Position numbers and translations under genes: made by a program. Below are positions 44,727 to 54,081 of a stretch of 64,000 bases of DNA, piece by piece. This DNA is from Andreprevotia chitinilytica DSM 18519. GTDB taxonomy: Bacteria > Pseudomonadota > Gammaproteobacteria > Burkholderiales > Chitinibacteraceae. A model generated the notes under the pieces. The model worked only from the letters and a program-made list of their open reading frames with translations, was not told where the DNA came from and did not search any database. The first letter of the stretch is position 1. Each line of letters begins with the position of its first letter. Where the stretch lies: assembly GCF_000711875.1 (NCBI RefSeq), contig NZ_JONM01000006.1:124001-188000 (forward strand), read 5' to 3'.

Positions 44727-45863
44727 TTAACTCAGGTGGAGCTTCATCCGCAGGCTATCCCACATCCGGCCGAAGAAACCGGCCTCGGGAACGTTTTCCA
44801 GCGCCACGACCGGCACGTCACGCAGCGGCTTGCCGGCTACGTTCAGTTTCAGTGTACCGATCTGCTGGCCTGCCTGAATCGGGGCCATGACGTTTTGCGC
44901 CGGGACGAATTCCTTGGTGATCTTGCCGGCATCGCCCTTATCCACGGTGATGAACAGATCACGGGTGAAGCCTGCCTTGGCCATCTTGCTGGCGCCCTTC
45001 CAGACACGCACTTCGCCAAGCGCCTGGCCTGCTGCGACGATCTTGGGTGTGTCGTGGAACTGAACGCCCCAGTTCAGTAGCTTGGCCGATTCGTCAGCGC
45101 GGATGGTGTCGCCGGTGGTGCCGACCACGACCGAAATCAAACGGCGGCCGTCGCGATGCGAGCTGGCGATCAGGTTGAAGCCGGCACTGGAAGTATGGCC
45201 GGTCTTCATGCCGTCGACATTGGGGTCGCGTTCCAGCAGCAGGTTGCGGTTGTCCTGCTTGATCTTGTTGTAGGTGAAGCTCTTGATCGAGTAAGTGGGG
45301 TAGAACTCGGGATAGTCGCGAATGATGGCTGCAGCGAGGATGCCGAGATCGGCGGTGGTCGTATAGAGGTTCGGGTCCGGCAGGCCGGTCGAATTGGTGA
45401 AGTGGCTGTTCTTCATGCCCAGCCGCGCCGCTTCGCGATTCATCATCTGTGCGAAGACGTCTTCAGAACCTGCTACCGCTTCAGCCAAGGTCACGCAAGC
45501 GTCGTTGCCGCTCTGCACGATCATGCCTTTGATCAGATCGTCCACGCTGACCGGGACTTTCGGATCGAGGAACATGCGCGAACCCTCGGTTTTCCAGCCG
45601 CGGGTCGATACGGTCAGCATCTGATCCATCTTCAGGCGACCTTCCTTGACCGCTTTGAAGACGACATAGGCCGTCAACAACTTGGTCAGCGACGCTGGCT
45701 CGATGCGCTTGTCGGCATCCTGCGCGGCGAGTGTTACGCCACTCTGGAAGTCGGTCAGGTAATACGCTTTGGCGGCAATTTGCGGCACGGGTGGCGCAAA
45801 TGCGCCGGCGGTTTGAGCGACGAGGACGGAGGCAAGGAAGGGGGCGATCAGGCGACGATTCAT
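44727..45863 (-). CDS. dacC: D-alanyl-D-alanine carboxypeptidase (PBP5/6 family)
   Basis: 378 residues from MNRRLIAPFLASVLVAQTAG with a Sec signal. The active-site motifs are SLTK (PASLTKLLTAYV), SGN (QSGNDACVTLAEAV) and KTG (VDGMKTGHTSSAGF). It trims the terminal D-Ala of peptidoglycan stem peptides. The C-terminal domain and an amphipathic end (FGRMWDSLRMKLHLS) should anchor it to the membrane. It heads the dacC-transaminase-DUF493-lipB-lipA cluster. The gene letter is by family convention. Confidence 0.94.
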   Translation of the reverse strand: MNRRLIAPFLASVLVAQTAGAFAPPVPQIAAKAYYLTDFQSGVTLAAQDADKRIEPASLTKLLTAYVVFKAVKEGRLKMDQMLTVSTRGWKTEGSRMFLDPKVPVSVDDLIKGMIVQSGNDACVTLAEAVAGSEDVFAQMMNREAARLGMKNSHFTNSTGLPDPNLYTTTADLGILAAAIIRDYPEFYPTYSIKSFTYNKIKQDNRNLLLERDPNVDGMKTGHTSSAGFNLIASSHRDGRRLISVVVGTTGDTIRADESAKLLNWGVQFHDTPKIVAAGQALGEVRVWKGASKMAKAGFTRDLFITVDKGDAGKITKEFVPAQNVMAPIQAGQQIGTLKLNVAGKPLRDVPVVALENVPEAGFFGRMWDSLRMKLHLS

Positions 45864-45997
45864 CTGGAGACAACTTTTAGTGCAGTGCAAAAACGGGATT
45901 ATAAGGGAGGGTTTAAATACCAGCCCGTGACAATGTGCGGGATTTTTCAACCTGCAGGAGCGGACTGGCTCGCGGTAGCAGAGAGAGGCAAAGGCGA

Positions 45998-46192
45998 AAA
46001 CCTGTAGACACAGAGATCAGTGAGCACACCGAGAACACGGAGAAAGGCATCGCCTTATGTAGGAGCGAGCTTGCTCGCGATGGCGCTCTTTGGTTGACCA
46101 TTGCCATCGCGAGCAAGCTCGCTCCTACAAAAACCTCGTCTTTCTCATCGATCTCTGTGTGCTCCGTGCTCTCTGTGTCTACAGGTTTGTTT
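45998..46192. repeat. Nested inverted repeats around a REP-like core, family C (copy 1)
   Basis: The core (46059-46128) runs from GTAGGAGCGAGCTTGCTCGC to GCGAGCAAGCTCGCTCCTAC, a near-perfect palindrome of a type common in Pseudomonas. It is flanked by a second inverted pair: AACCTGTAGACACAGAGATC (46000-46019) and CTCTGTGTCTACAGGTTT (46172-46189). A weaker half-copy (GGAGCGGACTGGCTCGCGGT) lies at about 45958. The gap of 344 bases holds no gene. Confidence 0.8.
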
Positions 46193-46207
46193 TTTCAGCC
46201 GCGCGCA

Positions 46208-47053
46208 TCACGCCGGCAAATCAAACTCCCCACGTCCCACTTCCATCACCCGTCCGCCAACACGAATCGTCCGCTCGGCATCCACCGATAGTGCCAAGTG
46301 AGCCAGCCTGCCAGTCCCAATCCCTTGCACCATCGTGTAGTTGAACGGCGTGGGATGCCCGGCATCCAGCAGCCAGCCACCCAGATTGGCGCAGGCGGAA
46401 CCGGTGCCGAAGTCTTCGCCGATCTGGTTGTGTTGTACCCAGAAGAAACGCGCGGCGATTTCATGGTTGTCGCCAAAGGCCCACACCAAGGCGCTGGCGT
46501 GGCCCAGGCGATTGGACGTGTATTTGTTGAAGAGCGGCAGATCAGGTGTTGCCGCCGCGACGGCTTCCGGGCTGGCGAGCTGGATCACCAACTGTTCGGT
46601 GCCAGTGTCGACGAATCTGGCGGTGCCGACCAGCGCCGCGGCAGGTACGCCGATGGCTTGGGCCAGTTGTTCAGCGGTCGCTGCATCGCGATAGCTCGGC
46701 GCATTGGCGGTGAGCGTGGCCCGGTCGCCGTCGACGCGGACGGGAATCACGCCTGCTTGCAGATCCAGCGTGACCTTGCCGCCGAGGTTGCGCAGCTTGT
46801 TGAGTGTCGCTGCCGTACCTAATGTGGGATGACCAGCGAACGGCAGCTCGTAGCCCGGTGTAAAGATGCGGACGCGGGCCGAGGTAGTTTCGCTCGGGAA
46901 GACGAAGGTGGTTTCGGAAAGATTGAGCTGGCTGGCGAGCTGCTGCATGGCTGCATCGTCCAGTCCGCGTGCGTCGTCGAACACGGCGAGCGGGTTGCCG
47001 GCATAGGCGGTTTCAGCGAACACATTGACGATGCGGAAGCGGTAGGTCGACAT
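46208..47053 (-). CDS. PhzF-family isomerase
   Basis: 281 residues from MSTYRFRIVNVFAETAYAGN. The PhzF fold is seen in NPLAVFDDARGLDDAAMQQL, the catalytic Glu of LNLSETTFVF and FTPGYELPFAGHPTLGTAAT, with EDFGTGSACANLGGWLLD in the second half. Phenazine genes are absent, so it is likely a general isomerase or epimerase of unknown substrate. It diverges from pcnB. Confidence 0.93.
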   Translation of the reverse strand: MSTYRFRIVNVFAETAYAGNPLAVFDDARGLDDAAMQQLASQLNLSETTFVFPSETTSARVRIFTPGYELPFAGHPTLGTAATLNKLRNLGGKVTLDLQAGVIPVRVDGDRATLTANAPSYRDAATAEQLAQAIGVPAAALVGTARFVDTGTEQLVIQLASPEAVAAATPDLPLFNKYTSNRLGHASALVWAFGDNHEIAARFFWVQHNQIGEDFGTGSACANLGGWLLDAGHPTPFNYTMVQGIGTGRLAHLALSVDAERTIRVGGRVMEVGRGEFDLPA

Positions 47054-47159
47054 GGTAGAGACTCGGCGCAAGAAAAGTCTTATCGTGCAGTGCAAAACCC
47101 GTTGCTGACAGCGTCAGTGACCCGCACAAAAAACCGGCACAGTCACGACAATATGCATC

Positions 47160-47168
47160 TGTATAATG
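47160..47168 (+). promoter_or_regulatory. Probable -10 element before pcnB
   Basis: TGTATAATG lies 49 bases before the pcnB ATG. No clear -35 box is visible at standard spacing. Confidence 0.4.
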
Positions 47169-47215
47169 CGCGTTTTGTGCAGTTTTTCGCCCAATCGACG
47201 ATATTAAAGAAAGAC

Positions 47216-48583
47216 ATGATCCGTAAACTGATCGGCAAGGTCCTCCGCCGCCCGGGCAAACAAGTGTTGCACGCCAAACACTACGGCATACGCCGCGAAC
47301 TTCTGCACTCGAACGCACTGAAAGTGTGTGACCGACTGCAGGACGCCGGCTTCGATGCCTACGTCGTCGGCGGTGCCGTGCGCGACCTGCTGCTCGGCAA
47401 GAACCCCAAGGATTACGACGTCGCCACCAGCGCCACGCCAGAGCAGGTGCGACATGTATTCCATCGCTCCCGCATCATCGGGCGGCGTTTTCGCATCGTC
47501 CACGTGCCGTTTTACGACCGCGACGGTGAAGAAATCATCGAAGTCACCACTTTCCGTGGCGCGTCCGATGCCCCGACCGATGACGCCGGACGCATCCTGC
47601 GCGACAACGTGTACGGCTCCATCGAAGAAGATGCCGCCCGGCGCGATTTCACCGCCAACGCGCTCTATTACGATCCGAATCGCGAAGAAATCATCGATTT
47701 TCATCACGGCGTCGCTGATATCGAAGCCAAGCGGCTGGTGATGATCGGCGACCCGATGCAGCGCTACCGCGAAGACCCGGTGCGCATGCTGCGTGCGGTA
47801 CGCCTCGCCTCCAAGCTTGGCTTGGCCATTGCGCCGGCCACCAAGAAGCCGATGGCGGAACTGGCGGATTTGCTCGAAAACATCCCGTCGGCACGCATCT
47901 TCGATGAAATGATGAAGTTGCTGCTGTCCGGTCGCGCCTGGGTCTGTATCACCGCCCTGCGTGACGAAAAGCTGCACAAGCACGTGTTGCCACTGCTCGA
48001 CAAACTGTTGTCCCGGCCGGAAAGCAGCGCTTTCCTGCAGAAAGCATTGGAAAACACCGATGCCCGTCTGGCGGAAGACAAACCGGTTTCTGCGGGTTTC
48101 CTGTTCGCCGCGCTGCTGTGGCAAGAAGTCGAATTCCGCTGGAAAAAGAACGAAGCCGCCGGCGAACACCCGATGCCTGCCTTGGTGAGCGCGATGAACG
48201 ACGTCGAGGCGCGCGTCGAACGGAAACTGGCGATCCCGAACCGCTACAGCGCGGCGATGAAGGAAATCTGGTTGATGCAGCCGCGTTTCGAGCAACGCAC
48301 CGGCAGCCGGCCGTCGCGCCTGCTGGAGCAAGCCCGCTTCCGCGCTGCCTATGATTTCCTCGTGCTGCGTGCGGAATGCGGCTTGGCCGACAAGGAACTC
48401 GCCGAATGGTGGACGCAGTTCCAGTACTGCGACGAGCCAACCCGTTCGGCGATGATTGCCCGCGTTGCCAATCCGGCCAAAAGTGACGCCAAGAAGCGCC
48501 GCAAACCGCAGCGCCGCAAACCGGCTGCAGCCAAGGTTGGCGGTGACGCTGGCGGCAATGGCGGCGCCGCCGACAAACCGTGA
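47216..48583 (+). CDS. pcnB: Poly(A) polymerase I
   Basis: 455 residues from MIRKLIGKVLRRPGKQVLHA. The nucleotidyltransferase head has AYVVGGAVRDLLLG and the catalytic aspartates in KDYDVAT; ARRDFTANALYYD and RYREDPVRMLRAVRLASKLG follow. The long helical C-terminus and basic tail (KKRRKPQRRKPAAA) distinguish it from CCA-adding enzymes. It polyadenylates RNAs for turnover. The frame is open further upstream, but the start at 47216 follows the promoter. Confidence 0.95.
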   Translation: MIRKLIGKVLRRPGKQVLHAKHYGIRRELLHSNALKVCDRLQDAGFDAYVVGGAVRDLLLGKNPKDYDVATSATPEQVRHVFHRSRIIGRRFRIVHVPFYDRDGEEIIEVTTFRGASDAPTDDAGRILRDNVYGSIEEDAARRDFTANALYYDPNREEIIDFHHGVADIEAKRLVMIGDPMQRYREDPVRMLRAVRLASKLGLAIAPATKKPMAELADLLENIPSARIFDEMMKLLLSGRAWVCITALRDEKLHKHVLPLLDKLLSRPESSAFLQKALENTDARLAEDKPVSAGFLFAALLWQEVEFRWKKNEAAGEHPMPALVSAMNDVEARVERKLAIPNRYSAAMKEIWLMQPRFEQRTGSRPSRLLEQARFRAAYDFLVLRAECGLADKELAEWWTQFQYCDEPTRSAMIARVANPAKSDAKKRRKPQRRKPAAAKVGGDAGGNGGAADKP

Positions 48584-49065
48584 TGACCCAGGTCTTCATC
48601 GCCCTTGGCGCCAACCTCGGCCGGCCGGCACAGCAACTGCGCCGTGCCTGCGAGCTGCTGGCGTGGTTGCCGTTTACCAAGCTGATCCGGGTTTCCAGTT
48701 TTTACCGCAGCCCGGCTATGGGCTATGCCGACCAGCCGGATTTCATCAACGCGGTGGTGATGCTGGAGACCGGGCTGGCCGCCAATGAGCTGCTGGAGTC
48801 GATGTTCGCGATTGAAGGCATCAACGGCCGTACCCGTTCGTTTCGCAATGCGCCGCGCACACTCGATCTGGATCTGCTGCTGTTCGGTGATGAAACCATC
48901 CATCACGACGGCTTGACCGTGCCCCATCCACGGTTGCAAGAGCGGGCTTTCGTGCTGCGCCCCTTGCTGGAAATCGCCCCGGATATCGTCATTCCCGGTC
49001 TTGGCCCCGCCAAAGACTATTTGCCGGGCATCACGGGCCAAGCCATTGATTTCTACGAAGACTGA
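48583..49065 (+). CDS. folK: HPPK, 7,8-dihydro-6-hydroxymethylpterin pyrophosphokinase
   Basis: 160 residues from MTQVFIALGANLGRPAQQLR. It transfers pyrophosphate from ATP to the pterin in folate synthesis. Conserved parts are SSFYRSPAMGYADQPDFINA, the Arg/Asp-rich RTLDLDLLLFGDE and VPHPRLQERAFVLRPLLEI. The ATG shares a base with the pcnB stop (TGATG), so the two are coupled. Confidence 0.96.
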   Translation: MTQVFIALGANLGRPAQQLRRACELLAWLPFTKLIRVSSFYRSPAMGYADQPDFINAVVMLETGLAANELLESMFAIEGINGRTRSFRNAPRTLDLDLLLFGDETIHHDGLTVPHPRLQERAFVLRPLLEIAPDIVIPGLGPAKDYLPGITGQAIDFYED

Positions 49066-49237
49066 ACTGCCTACCTGCCGGAAACCCTGATGATGCGAGA
49101 CTTGCGCCAGTGTAAGCTCGATGATGCGCTGCACCACAAATGTGCGCATTCCGGTATCGGGTGAACGCAACCCTGTTCACCCGATCCGGCCCCGATACAG
49201 ACTCAGCCCTCACCGCCAATTCCATGGAAGCCTGCCC

Positions 49238-50029
49238 ATGAAAACAACGCTTTCCACCCTGCACAAGATGAAGCAGGACGGTCAGAAGATCGCCATGTTG
49301 ACGTGTTACGACGCCAGCTTTGCCAGTTTGCTTTCAGATGCCGGCGTCGATGTTCTGCTGATCGGCGATTCGCTCGGCAACGTCATCCAGGGCAAGAGCA
49401 ATACGCTCGCCGTGACGATGGAACAGATGATCTACCACACCGAATGCGTGGCGCGTGGCGCCAAGGATGCGTTGGTGCTGGCGGATATGTCGTTCGCCAG
49501 CTTCCAGCTCAGCCCGCAACAAGCATTCGAGAATGCCGCCAGGCTCATGGCGGCCGGTGCCGAAATGGTCAAGCTCGAGGGTGGCATGGTGATGGCGGAG
49601 ACGATTGATTTCCTCGTCCAGCGCGGTATCCCGGTGTGCGAACACATTGGCTTCCAGCCGCAGTCGGTCAACGCCTATGGCGGTTACAAGGTGCAAGGCA
49701 AAAGTGCGACCGAAGCAGAAGTGCTCAAGCGCGATGCGTTGGCGCTGCAGGCCGCCGGGGCCGCCATGATTCTGATGGAGATGGTGCCAGCCCATGTCGC
49801 CAAGACCGTGACCGAGTCGCTGGCCATCCCGACCATCGGCATCGGCGCCGGCCCGGATTGTGACGGTCAGGTGCTGGTGCTGCACGACATGCTTGGCGTC
49901 TATCCAGGCAAGAAGGCCCGCTTTGTCCGGAACTTCATGCACGGCGCGAACAGCATCCAGTCCGCCGTCGAGTCATATGTGAAGGCCGTTAAATCTGGCG
50001 CGTTCCCTGCTGACGAGCACTGCTACTGA
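49238..50029 (+). CDS. panB: 3-methyl-2-oxobutanoate hydroxymethyltransferase
   Basis: 263 residues from [20 protein letters not shown]. It makes ketopantoate from the valine precursor 2-oxoisovalerate. Signature parts: [49 protein letters not shown] and [25 protein letters not shown] precedes the ATG. Its stop overlaps the next start by one base. Confidence 0.98.
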   Translation: MKTTLSTLHKMKQDGQKIAMLTCYDASFASLLSDAGVDVLLIGDSLGNVIQGKSNTLAVTMEQMIYHTECVARGAKDALVLADMSFASFQLSPQQAFENAARLMAAGAEMVKLEGGMVMAETIDFLVQRGIPVCEHIGFQPQSVNAYGGYKVQGKSATEAEVLKRDALALQAAGAAMILMEMVPAHVAKTVTESLAIPTIGIGAGPDCDGQVLVLHDMLGVYPGKKARFVRNFMHGANSIQSAVESYVKAVKSGAFPADEHCY

Positions 50030-50655
50030 TGAGTGCAACGCAAGATTTGACGCCGTTCCTCGCCGAGAGCGACATCGTTAATTTCAGCCAACCCGAAGTT
50101 GCCGCACTGGCGAAAACGTTGCGCCGCGCATCGCCCGAAGCCACCGCTCGCGCCTGTTTCGACTGGGTGCGTGATTCGATCCAGCATTGCGTCGACTTCC
50201 AGCGCGAGGAAGTCACCGTTTCAGCGGCCGAAGTGCTGCAGATCGGCACCGGGTTTTGTTATGCCAAAAGCCATCTGCTGGTCGCGCTATGCCGCGCCAA
50301 TGGCATCCCGGCCGGATTTGGCTACCAACGGCTGACTTTCGATGGTCCCACCCCACCCTATTGCCTGCACGGCTTTGCGGCTGTCTGGCTGGAAGGGTTC
50401 GGCTGGTATCGTTGCGATGCACGTGGCAATCGGGCCGCAACCGCTGAGCGCTTGGGCATCGATTGCCAGTTCGACCCGCCACGCGAGAACCTGGCTTTCC
50501 CGATTGAGTATCCCGGCGAATGCACCTACCCGAATATCTGGCCGGAACCACTGCCTGAACTGATCCAACAACTGCAAGCCATGACGCGGGTTGCCGAGTA
50601 TTACGCCAACCCCATCGACGTTGTTCCTGCTGACCACCATTCTGTTCCGGCCTGA
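50029..50655 (+). CDS. Transglutaminase-like protein between panB and panC
   Basis: 208 residues, soluble. It has a transglutaminase-like Cys-His-Asp set: GTGFCYAKSHLLVALCRANG, CLHGFAAVWLEGFGWYRCDA, and the Asp of RCDARGN. Such folds act as peptidases or amide-forming enzymes. It begins in the panB stop (ATGA) and precedes panC by 24 bases, so it is co-expressed with pantothenate synthesis. A role there is not established. Confidence 0.85.
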   Translation: MSATQDLTPFLAESDIVNFSQPEVAALAKTLRRASPEATARACFDWVRDSIQHCVDFQREEVTVSAAEVLQIGTGFCYAKSHLLVALCRANGIPAGFGYQRLTFDGPTPPYCLHGFAAVWLEGFGWYRCDARGNRAATAERLGIDCQFDPPRENLAFPIEYPGECTYPNIWPEPLPELIQQLQAMTRVAEYYANPIDVVPADHHSVPA

Positions 50656-50679
50656 GCGCCGCCTCTGTTGACCCCTACC

Positions 50680-51519
50680 ATGCAAATCATCCACACCATT
50701 TCCGAACTGCGCGCCTGGCGCAAAACCGCTGGCACCGTCGCCTTCGTGCCGACCATGGGCAATCTGCATGCCGGCCATATGGCGCTGATCCGCGAGGCAC
50801 GACAGCGCGCCGATCAAGTGGTGGTCAGCATCTTCGTCAACCGCCTGCAGTTCGGCCAGGGCGAGGACTTCGACCGCTATCCGCGCACGCTGGAAGCGGA
50901 TGCCAAGCTGATCGAGGCCGAATGTGCCAATGCGATCGTGTTCGCGCCGGACGAGCGTGAGCTGTATCCACATGTGATCCAGCAATACAAGGTCGAACCG
51001 CCAGCGATTCAGGATGAACTCTGCGGCGCATTCCGCCCCGGCCATTTCCGTGGTGTGGCGACCGTTGTCACCAAACTGTTCAACTGCGTGCAGCCGGATG
51101 TGGCCTGTTTCGGCAAGAAGGACTACCAGCAGCTGTTCGTGATCCAGAGCATGGTCGAAGAGCTGAACATGCCGATCGACATCATCCCGGTCGATACCGG
51201 CCGCGCTGAAGATGGCTTGGCGCTGTCGAGCCGCAACGGCTATCTCTCTGCTGCCGAACGTGCCGAAGCGCCGCGCCTTTACTACCACTTGGCTCGCATG
51301 AAAAAGGCCATCCTTGGTGGCGAGCGCGATTACGCCAAACTCGCGGCGGAAGTGGTGGCTGATCTACGCATTCGTGGCTGGAGCGAGATCGATTATGTCG
51401 AAACCCGCAATGCCAAGACCCTCAAGCCGGCCACGCACACCGATCACGATCTGGTGATCCTGATCGCCGCACGGCTGGGCCGGACGCGTTTGATCGACAA
51501 TCTGGAAGTGGCCTGCTGA
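50680..51519 (+). CDS. panC: Pantothenate synthetase
   Basis: 279 residues from [20 protein letters not shown]. It joins pantoate and beta-alanine with ATP. Nucleotidyl-transfer motifs are [40 protein letters not shown] and the KMS-like [16 protein letters not shown]. It ends the panB-transglutaminase-panC unit. No panD is nearby. Confidence 0.97.
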   Translation: MQIIHTISELRAWRKTAGTVAFVPTMGNLHAGHMALIREARQRADQVVVSIFVNRLQFGQGEDFDRYPRTLEADAKLIEAECANAIVFAPDERELYPHVIQQYKVEPPAIQDELCGAFRPGHFRGVATVVTKLFNCVQPDVACFGKKDYQQLFVIQSMVEELNMPIDIIPVDTGRAEDGLALSSRNGYLSAAERAEAPRLYYHLARMKKAILGGERDYAKLAAEVVADLRIRGWSEIDYVETRNAKTLKPATHTDHDLVILIAARLGRTRLIDNLEVAC

Positions 51520-51562
51520 GTCGCTGCTGTCGGTCAGCACAACTGACACACGTCGCCGAAAC

Positions 51563-53086
51563 CTAACGCTCGTTCGAACCCGGCGCATCCCCACGCCGGG
51601 TTTGTTTTTGCTCATACATGCGCTGATCGGCCGCTTGCAGCACCGCTTGTTCGGTCGCGCCGTCTTCCGGATAGCGTGCCACGCCGTAGCTCGCGCCGAC
51701 CTGCAGTGAGTTTCCTTCCCAACTGATCGGCGTGAGCATGGCGCGGCGCATGCGATCCAGTATTTCCGTTTCGCGTTCAGCGCTGAGTTCGCCCGGTAGC
51801 AGCAGTGCGAATTCATCGCCGCCCCAGCGCGCCAGCGTGTCATTGACCCGCACGTGCCGGCTTAGCCGTTCCGCGACCTTCTTGAGCACGTAGTCGCCCG
51901 TATCGTGACCATATTCATCGTTGATGGGCTTGAAGCGATCCAGATCGAGAAAGATCAGCGCACAGGGTGTGCCGTCGGCCACGTGCCGCTCCAGCGCCAT
52001 ATCCAGCGAGCGGCGATTGGCGAGCCCGGTGAGGGGGTCGTGCGCGGCAAGGTGGGCGAGTTTGTCGGCTTCGCGCTGCAGTGTCCGCCGTCGTGCGTGC
52101 AGCAGTTTGGCGATGCCAACGAGCGCCAGCAGCAACGGCAGCAGGGTGGCAAGCAGAATCCCGAATGTAGGCGGGTCGAAGTTTTCCCAACCGAGCTGCC
52201 ACTGCGTTTTCAACACATAGGGCTGCGAAGCACTGGGGATGCGCGAAGTGAGCGTCAGTCGCGGTAGCCAGCGCTGTTCAAGCGGGCTGCGCGGTTGATG
52301 GTCCAGCTCGAACAGCTTGGCGGCTTCATTATCGGCGTAATGAACGACGATACGCAGGCCGGGCGGCAACAGGCGCGGGTCTGGTTCCAGCGAGCTGGTT
52401 TTGATCACTACACCCACGTAGAAGCGCGCCGGGTTGGCCGTATGGCGATCGATGCCGAGTTGTTCGAAGCCCGCCGGGCGAGTCATGCCATAGGCCCAGT
52501 CGCCTTCGACCAGCCGGAATGGTTCTGTGGCGACCGGCGCATCGCTTGTGCCGGATCGCCTGGGGGAACGCAGGAACCGGTTGAAATCCACATCGAGGCC
52601 AAGGATTTGCTCGCTGCCGGGCCGCATCGGCTCCATGAATACGATCGGGTAGTAGTCGTCGCGTTTGGGCAGGGGCTCGATCTGGCGGGCGCCGTTGTCA
52701 CTGAATGCGTGCACGGTGAAGCCCGGATTGCCCAGCAAACGCATCGCCTGCGTGAAGCGTTCCAGTTCGCCGGCCGGAACACGCCGGATCAGCTGCAGGC
52801 TGTACAGGTGTGGGTAGCGGGCAAGCAGCTTGCGAGCGTACAGGCGGTCCAGCTCGAATGAGCGGGTTTGCGGGTTGCTCTGGAAGGCGGCAAAGGTTTC
52901 CAGCGCCGTATCTGCCCCGGCGAACTGATACCAAAGCCGGTCTTGCAACGCTTGGTGCAGGCGTTGATGGCTGAGCTGGGACTGGCTGATGGCGTAGTTT
53001 GCGTAAAACCCGAGTGCGCTGACTGCCAATAGCAACCAGCCCAGCACGATGGCCACGTAAACGAGATGTTGCCGGACAAAACGCAT
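51563..53086 (-). CDS. CHASE-domain diguanylate cyclase
   Basis: 507 residues. Membrane helices at about 8-30 and 310-332 flank a periplasmic CHASE-type sensor (FAAFQSNPQTRSFELDRLYA, VFMEPMRPGSEQILGLDVDF). The GGDEF domain has the intact active site RWGGDEFALLLPG, and the RVND before it, five residues upstream, fits the RxxD inhibitory site. It should make cyclic di-GMP in response to an external ligand. It converges on panC. Confidence 0.94.
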   Translation of the reverse strand: MRFVRQHLVYVAIVLGWLLLAVSALGFYANYAISQSQLSHQRLHQALQDRLWYQFAGADTALETFAAFQSNPQTRSFELDRLYARKLLARYPHLYSLQLIRRVPAGELERFTQAMRLLGNPGFTVHAFSDNGARQIEPLPKRDDYYPIVFMEPMRPGSEQILGLDVDFNRFLRSPRRSGTSDAPVATEPFRLVEGDWAYGMTRPAGFEQLGIDRHTANPARFYVGVVIKTSSLEPDPRLLPPGLRIVVHYADNEAAKLFELDHQPRSPLEQRWLPRLTLTSRIPSASQPYVLKTQWQLGWENFDPPTFGILLATLLPLLLALVGIAKLLHARRRTLQREADKLAHLAAHDPLTGLANRRSLDMALERHVADGTPCALIFLDLDRFKPINDEYGHDTGDYVLKKVAERLSRHVRVNDTLARWGGDEFALLLPGELSAERETEILDRMRRAMLTPISWEGNSLQVGASYGVARYPEDGATEQAVLQAADQRMYEQKQTRRGDAPGSNER

Positions 53087-53179
53087 GGCAAAAGTCCGGA
53101 AGGGGACTTTATCAGCATACGCTTACCCTGCGGCGGCGAGCGATAGGACAAAGCCTGACGCGCGGGGGAGATGCGATGA

Positions 53180-53794
53180 CTATCTGCGCGCCAGTGCCAA
53201 CACGCCGCCTACGGCAAAGAACGCACCGCCGCAACCGCGATTGAACAGGCGAACCCGTCCCGGATGACGCAACCAGTTGGCCAGCTGTGTGCCGCCGGCC
53301 GCGTAAGCGACTTGCCACACGCTTTCGATGACGAAGAAGGTGCTCAGCAGCACGACCCATTGATGGCCTTGCGGCAGGTGCGGATCAATGAACTGCGGCA
53401 GGAACGCGCCCGCGAACAGGATGGCTTTCGGGTTGGAGAGCGCCACGGTCAAGCCGGTGCGGTAGCGGCTCCACGAGGCATCGCTTTTGGCTTGCGGCAA
53501 GGCGAGCGACTCGCCGGCGCGCCAGCATTGCACGCCGAGATACACCAGATAGGCCGCGCCGACCAGTTTCATGATCAGGAACAGTGTGGCCGATGCGGCC
53601 AGGATCGCCGCTAGGCCGAATGCCGACAAGGTGAACAGCAGCGCCAGCCCGGTCAGTGCACCGGCCATGGTGGCGAGGGTGGCACGCCAGCCATAACGGG
53701 TGCCGTGGCTCAGCATCAACAGCATGTTCGGGCCGGGGGTGGCCGAGATGAACAGCGTGGTGGCGACGAAGGCAAACCAGATTTCGGGGCGCAT
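53180..53794 (-). CDS. LysE-family exporter
   Basis: 204 residues with five to six membrane helices. The family opening is FISATPGPNMLLMLSHGTRY and a middle signature is ALSNPKAILFAGAFLPQFID. LysE/RhtB proteins export amino acids or homoserine lactones. The substrate cannot be inferred, though a lysine-catabolism operon occurs 24 kb away. Confidence 0.92.
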   Translation of the reverse strand: MRPEIWFAFVATTLFISATPGPNMLLMLSHGTRYGWRATLATMAGALTGLALLFTLSAFGLAAILAASATLFLIMKLVGAAYLVYLGVQCWRAGESLALPQAKSDASWSRYRTGLTVALSNPKAILFAGAFLPQFIDPHLPQGHQWVVLLSTFFVIESVWQVAYAAGGTQLANWLRHPGRVRLFNRGCGGAFFAVGGVLALARR

Positions 53795-53972
53795 GTGGAT
53801 TCTCCTTGGAGCGGCTGCGATGCTTGGGACGGTCGGCCGGTTACTGACTTTGCGCCGCAGTGTTGCGCCCGTCGAGTAGCAGTTTCTGCCGTAGTCGGGC
53901 GCAACAGTATGCCAACGTCAAAATCTTGGCGTTAGGCGAGGTTTGATAGCGCCCTGTTCGATCGTGCAACGC

Positions 53973-54072
53973 CGCGAAGAAAACCCAGCGTAGCGGTGCT
54001 GGCTAGGCGTGCGAAGCGCAGACAGTACTATTCGTACGGCAGGCGAGCACAACAACGCCAGCAGGGTTTTAT
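53973..54072 (-). terminator. Large hairpin terminator downstream of thiG
   Basis: On the plus strand GAAAACCCAGCG at 53978-53989 and GCTGGC at 53998-54003 pair with GCCAGCAGGGTTTTAT at 54058-54073, enclosing a second inverted region around CAGTACT. On the minus strand the arm ends in GGGTTTTCTTC. The sequence resembles a repetitive hairpin seen after genes in other Neisseriales, from memory. Confidence 0.6.
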
Positions 54073-54081
54073 TCGTGGCGT

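Noticed and set aside
46829..47215. Upstream extension of PcnB
   Set aside because: It overlaps the divergent phzF-like gene and the promoter-like TGTATAAT; the conserved protein begins at 47216.
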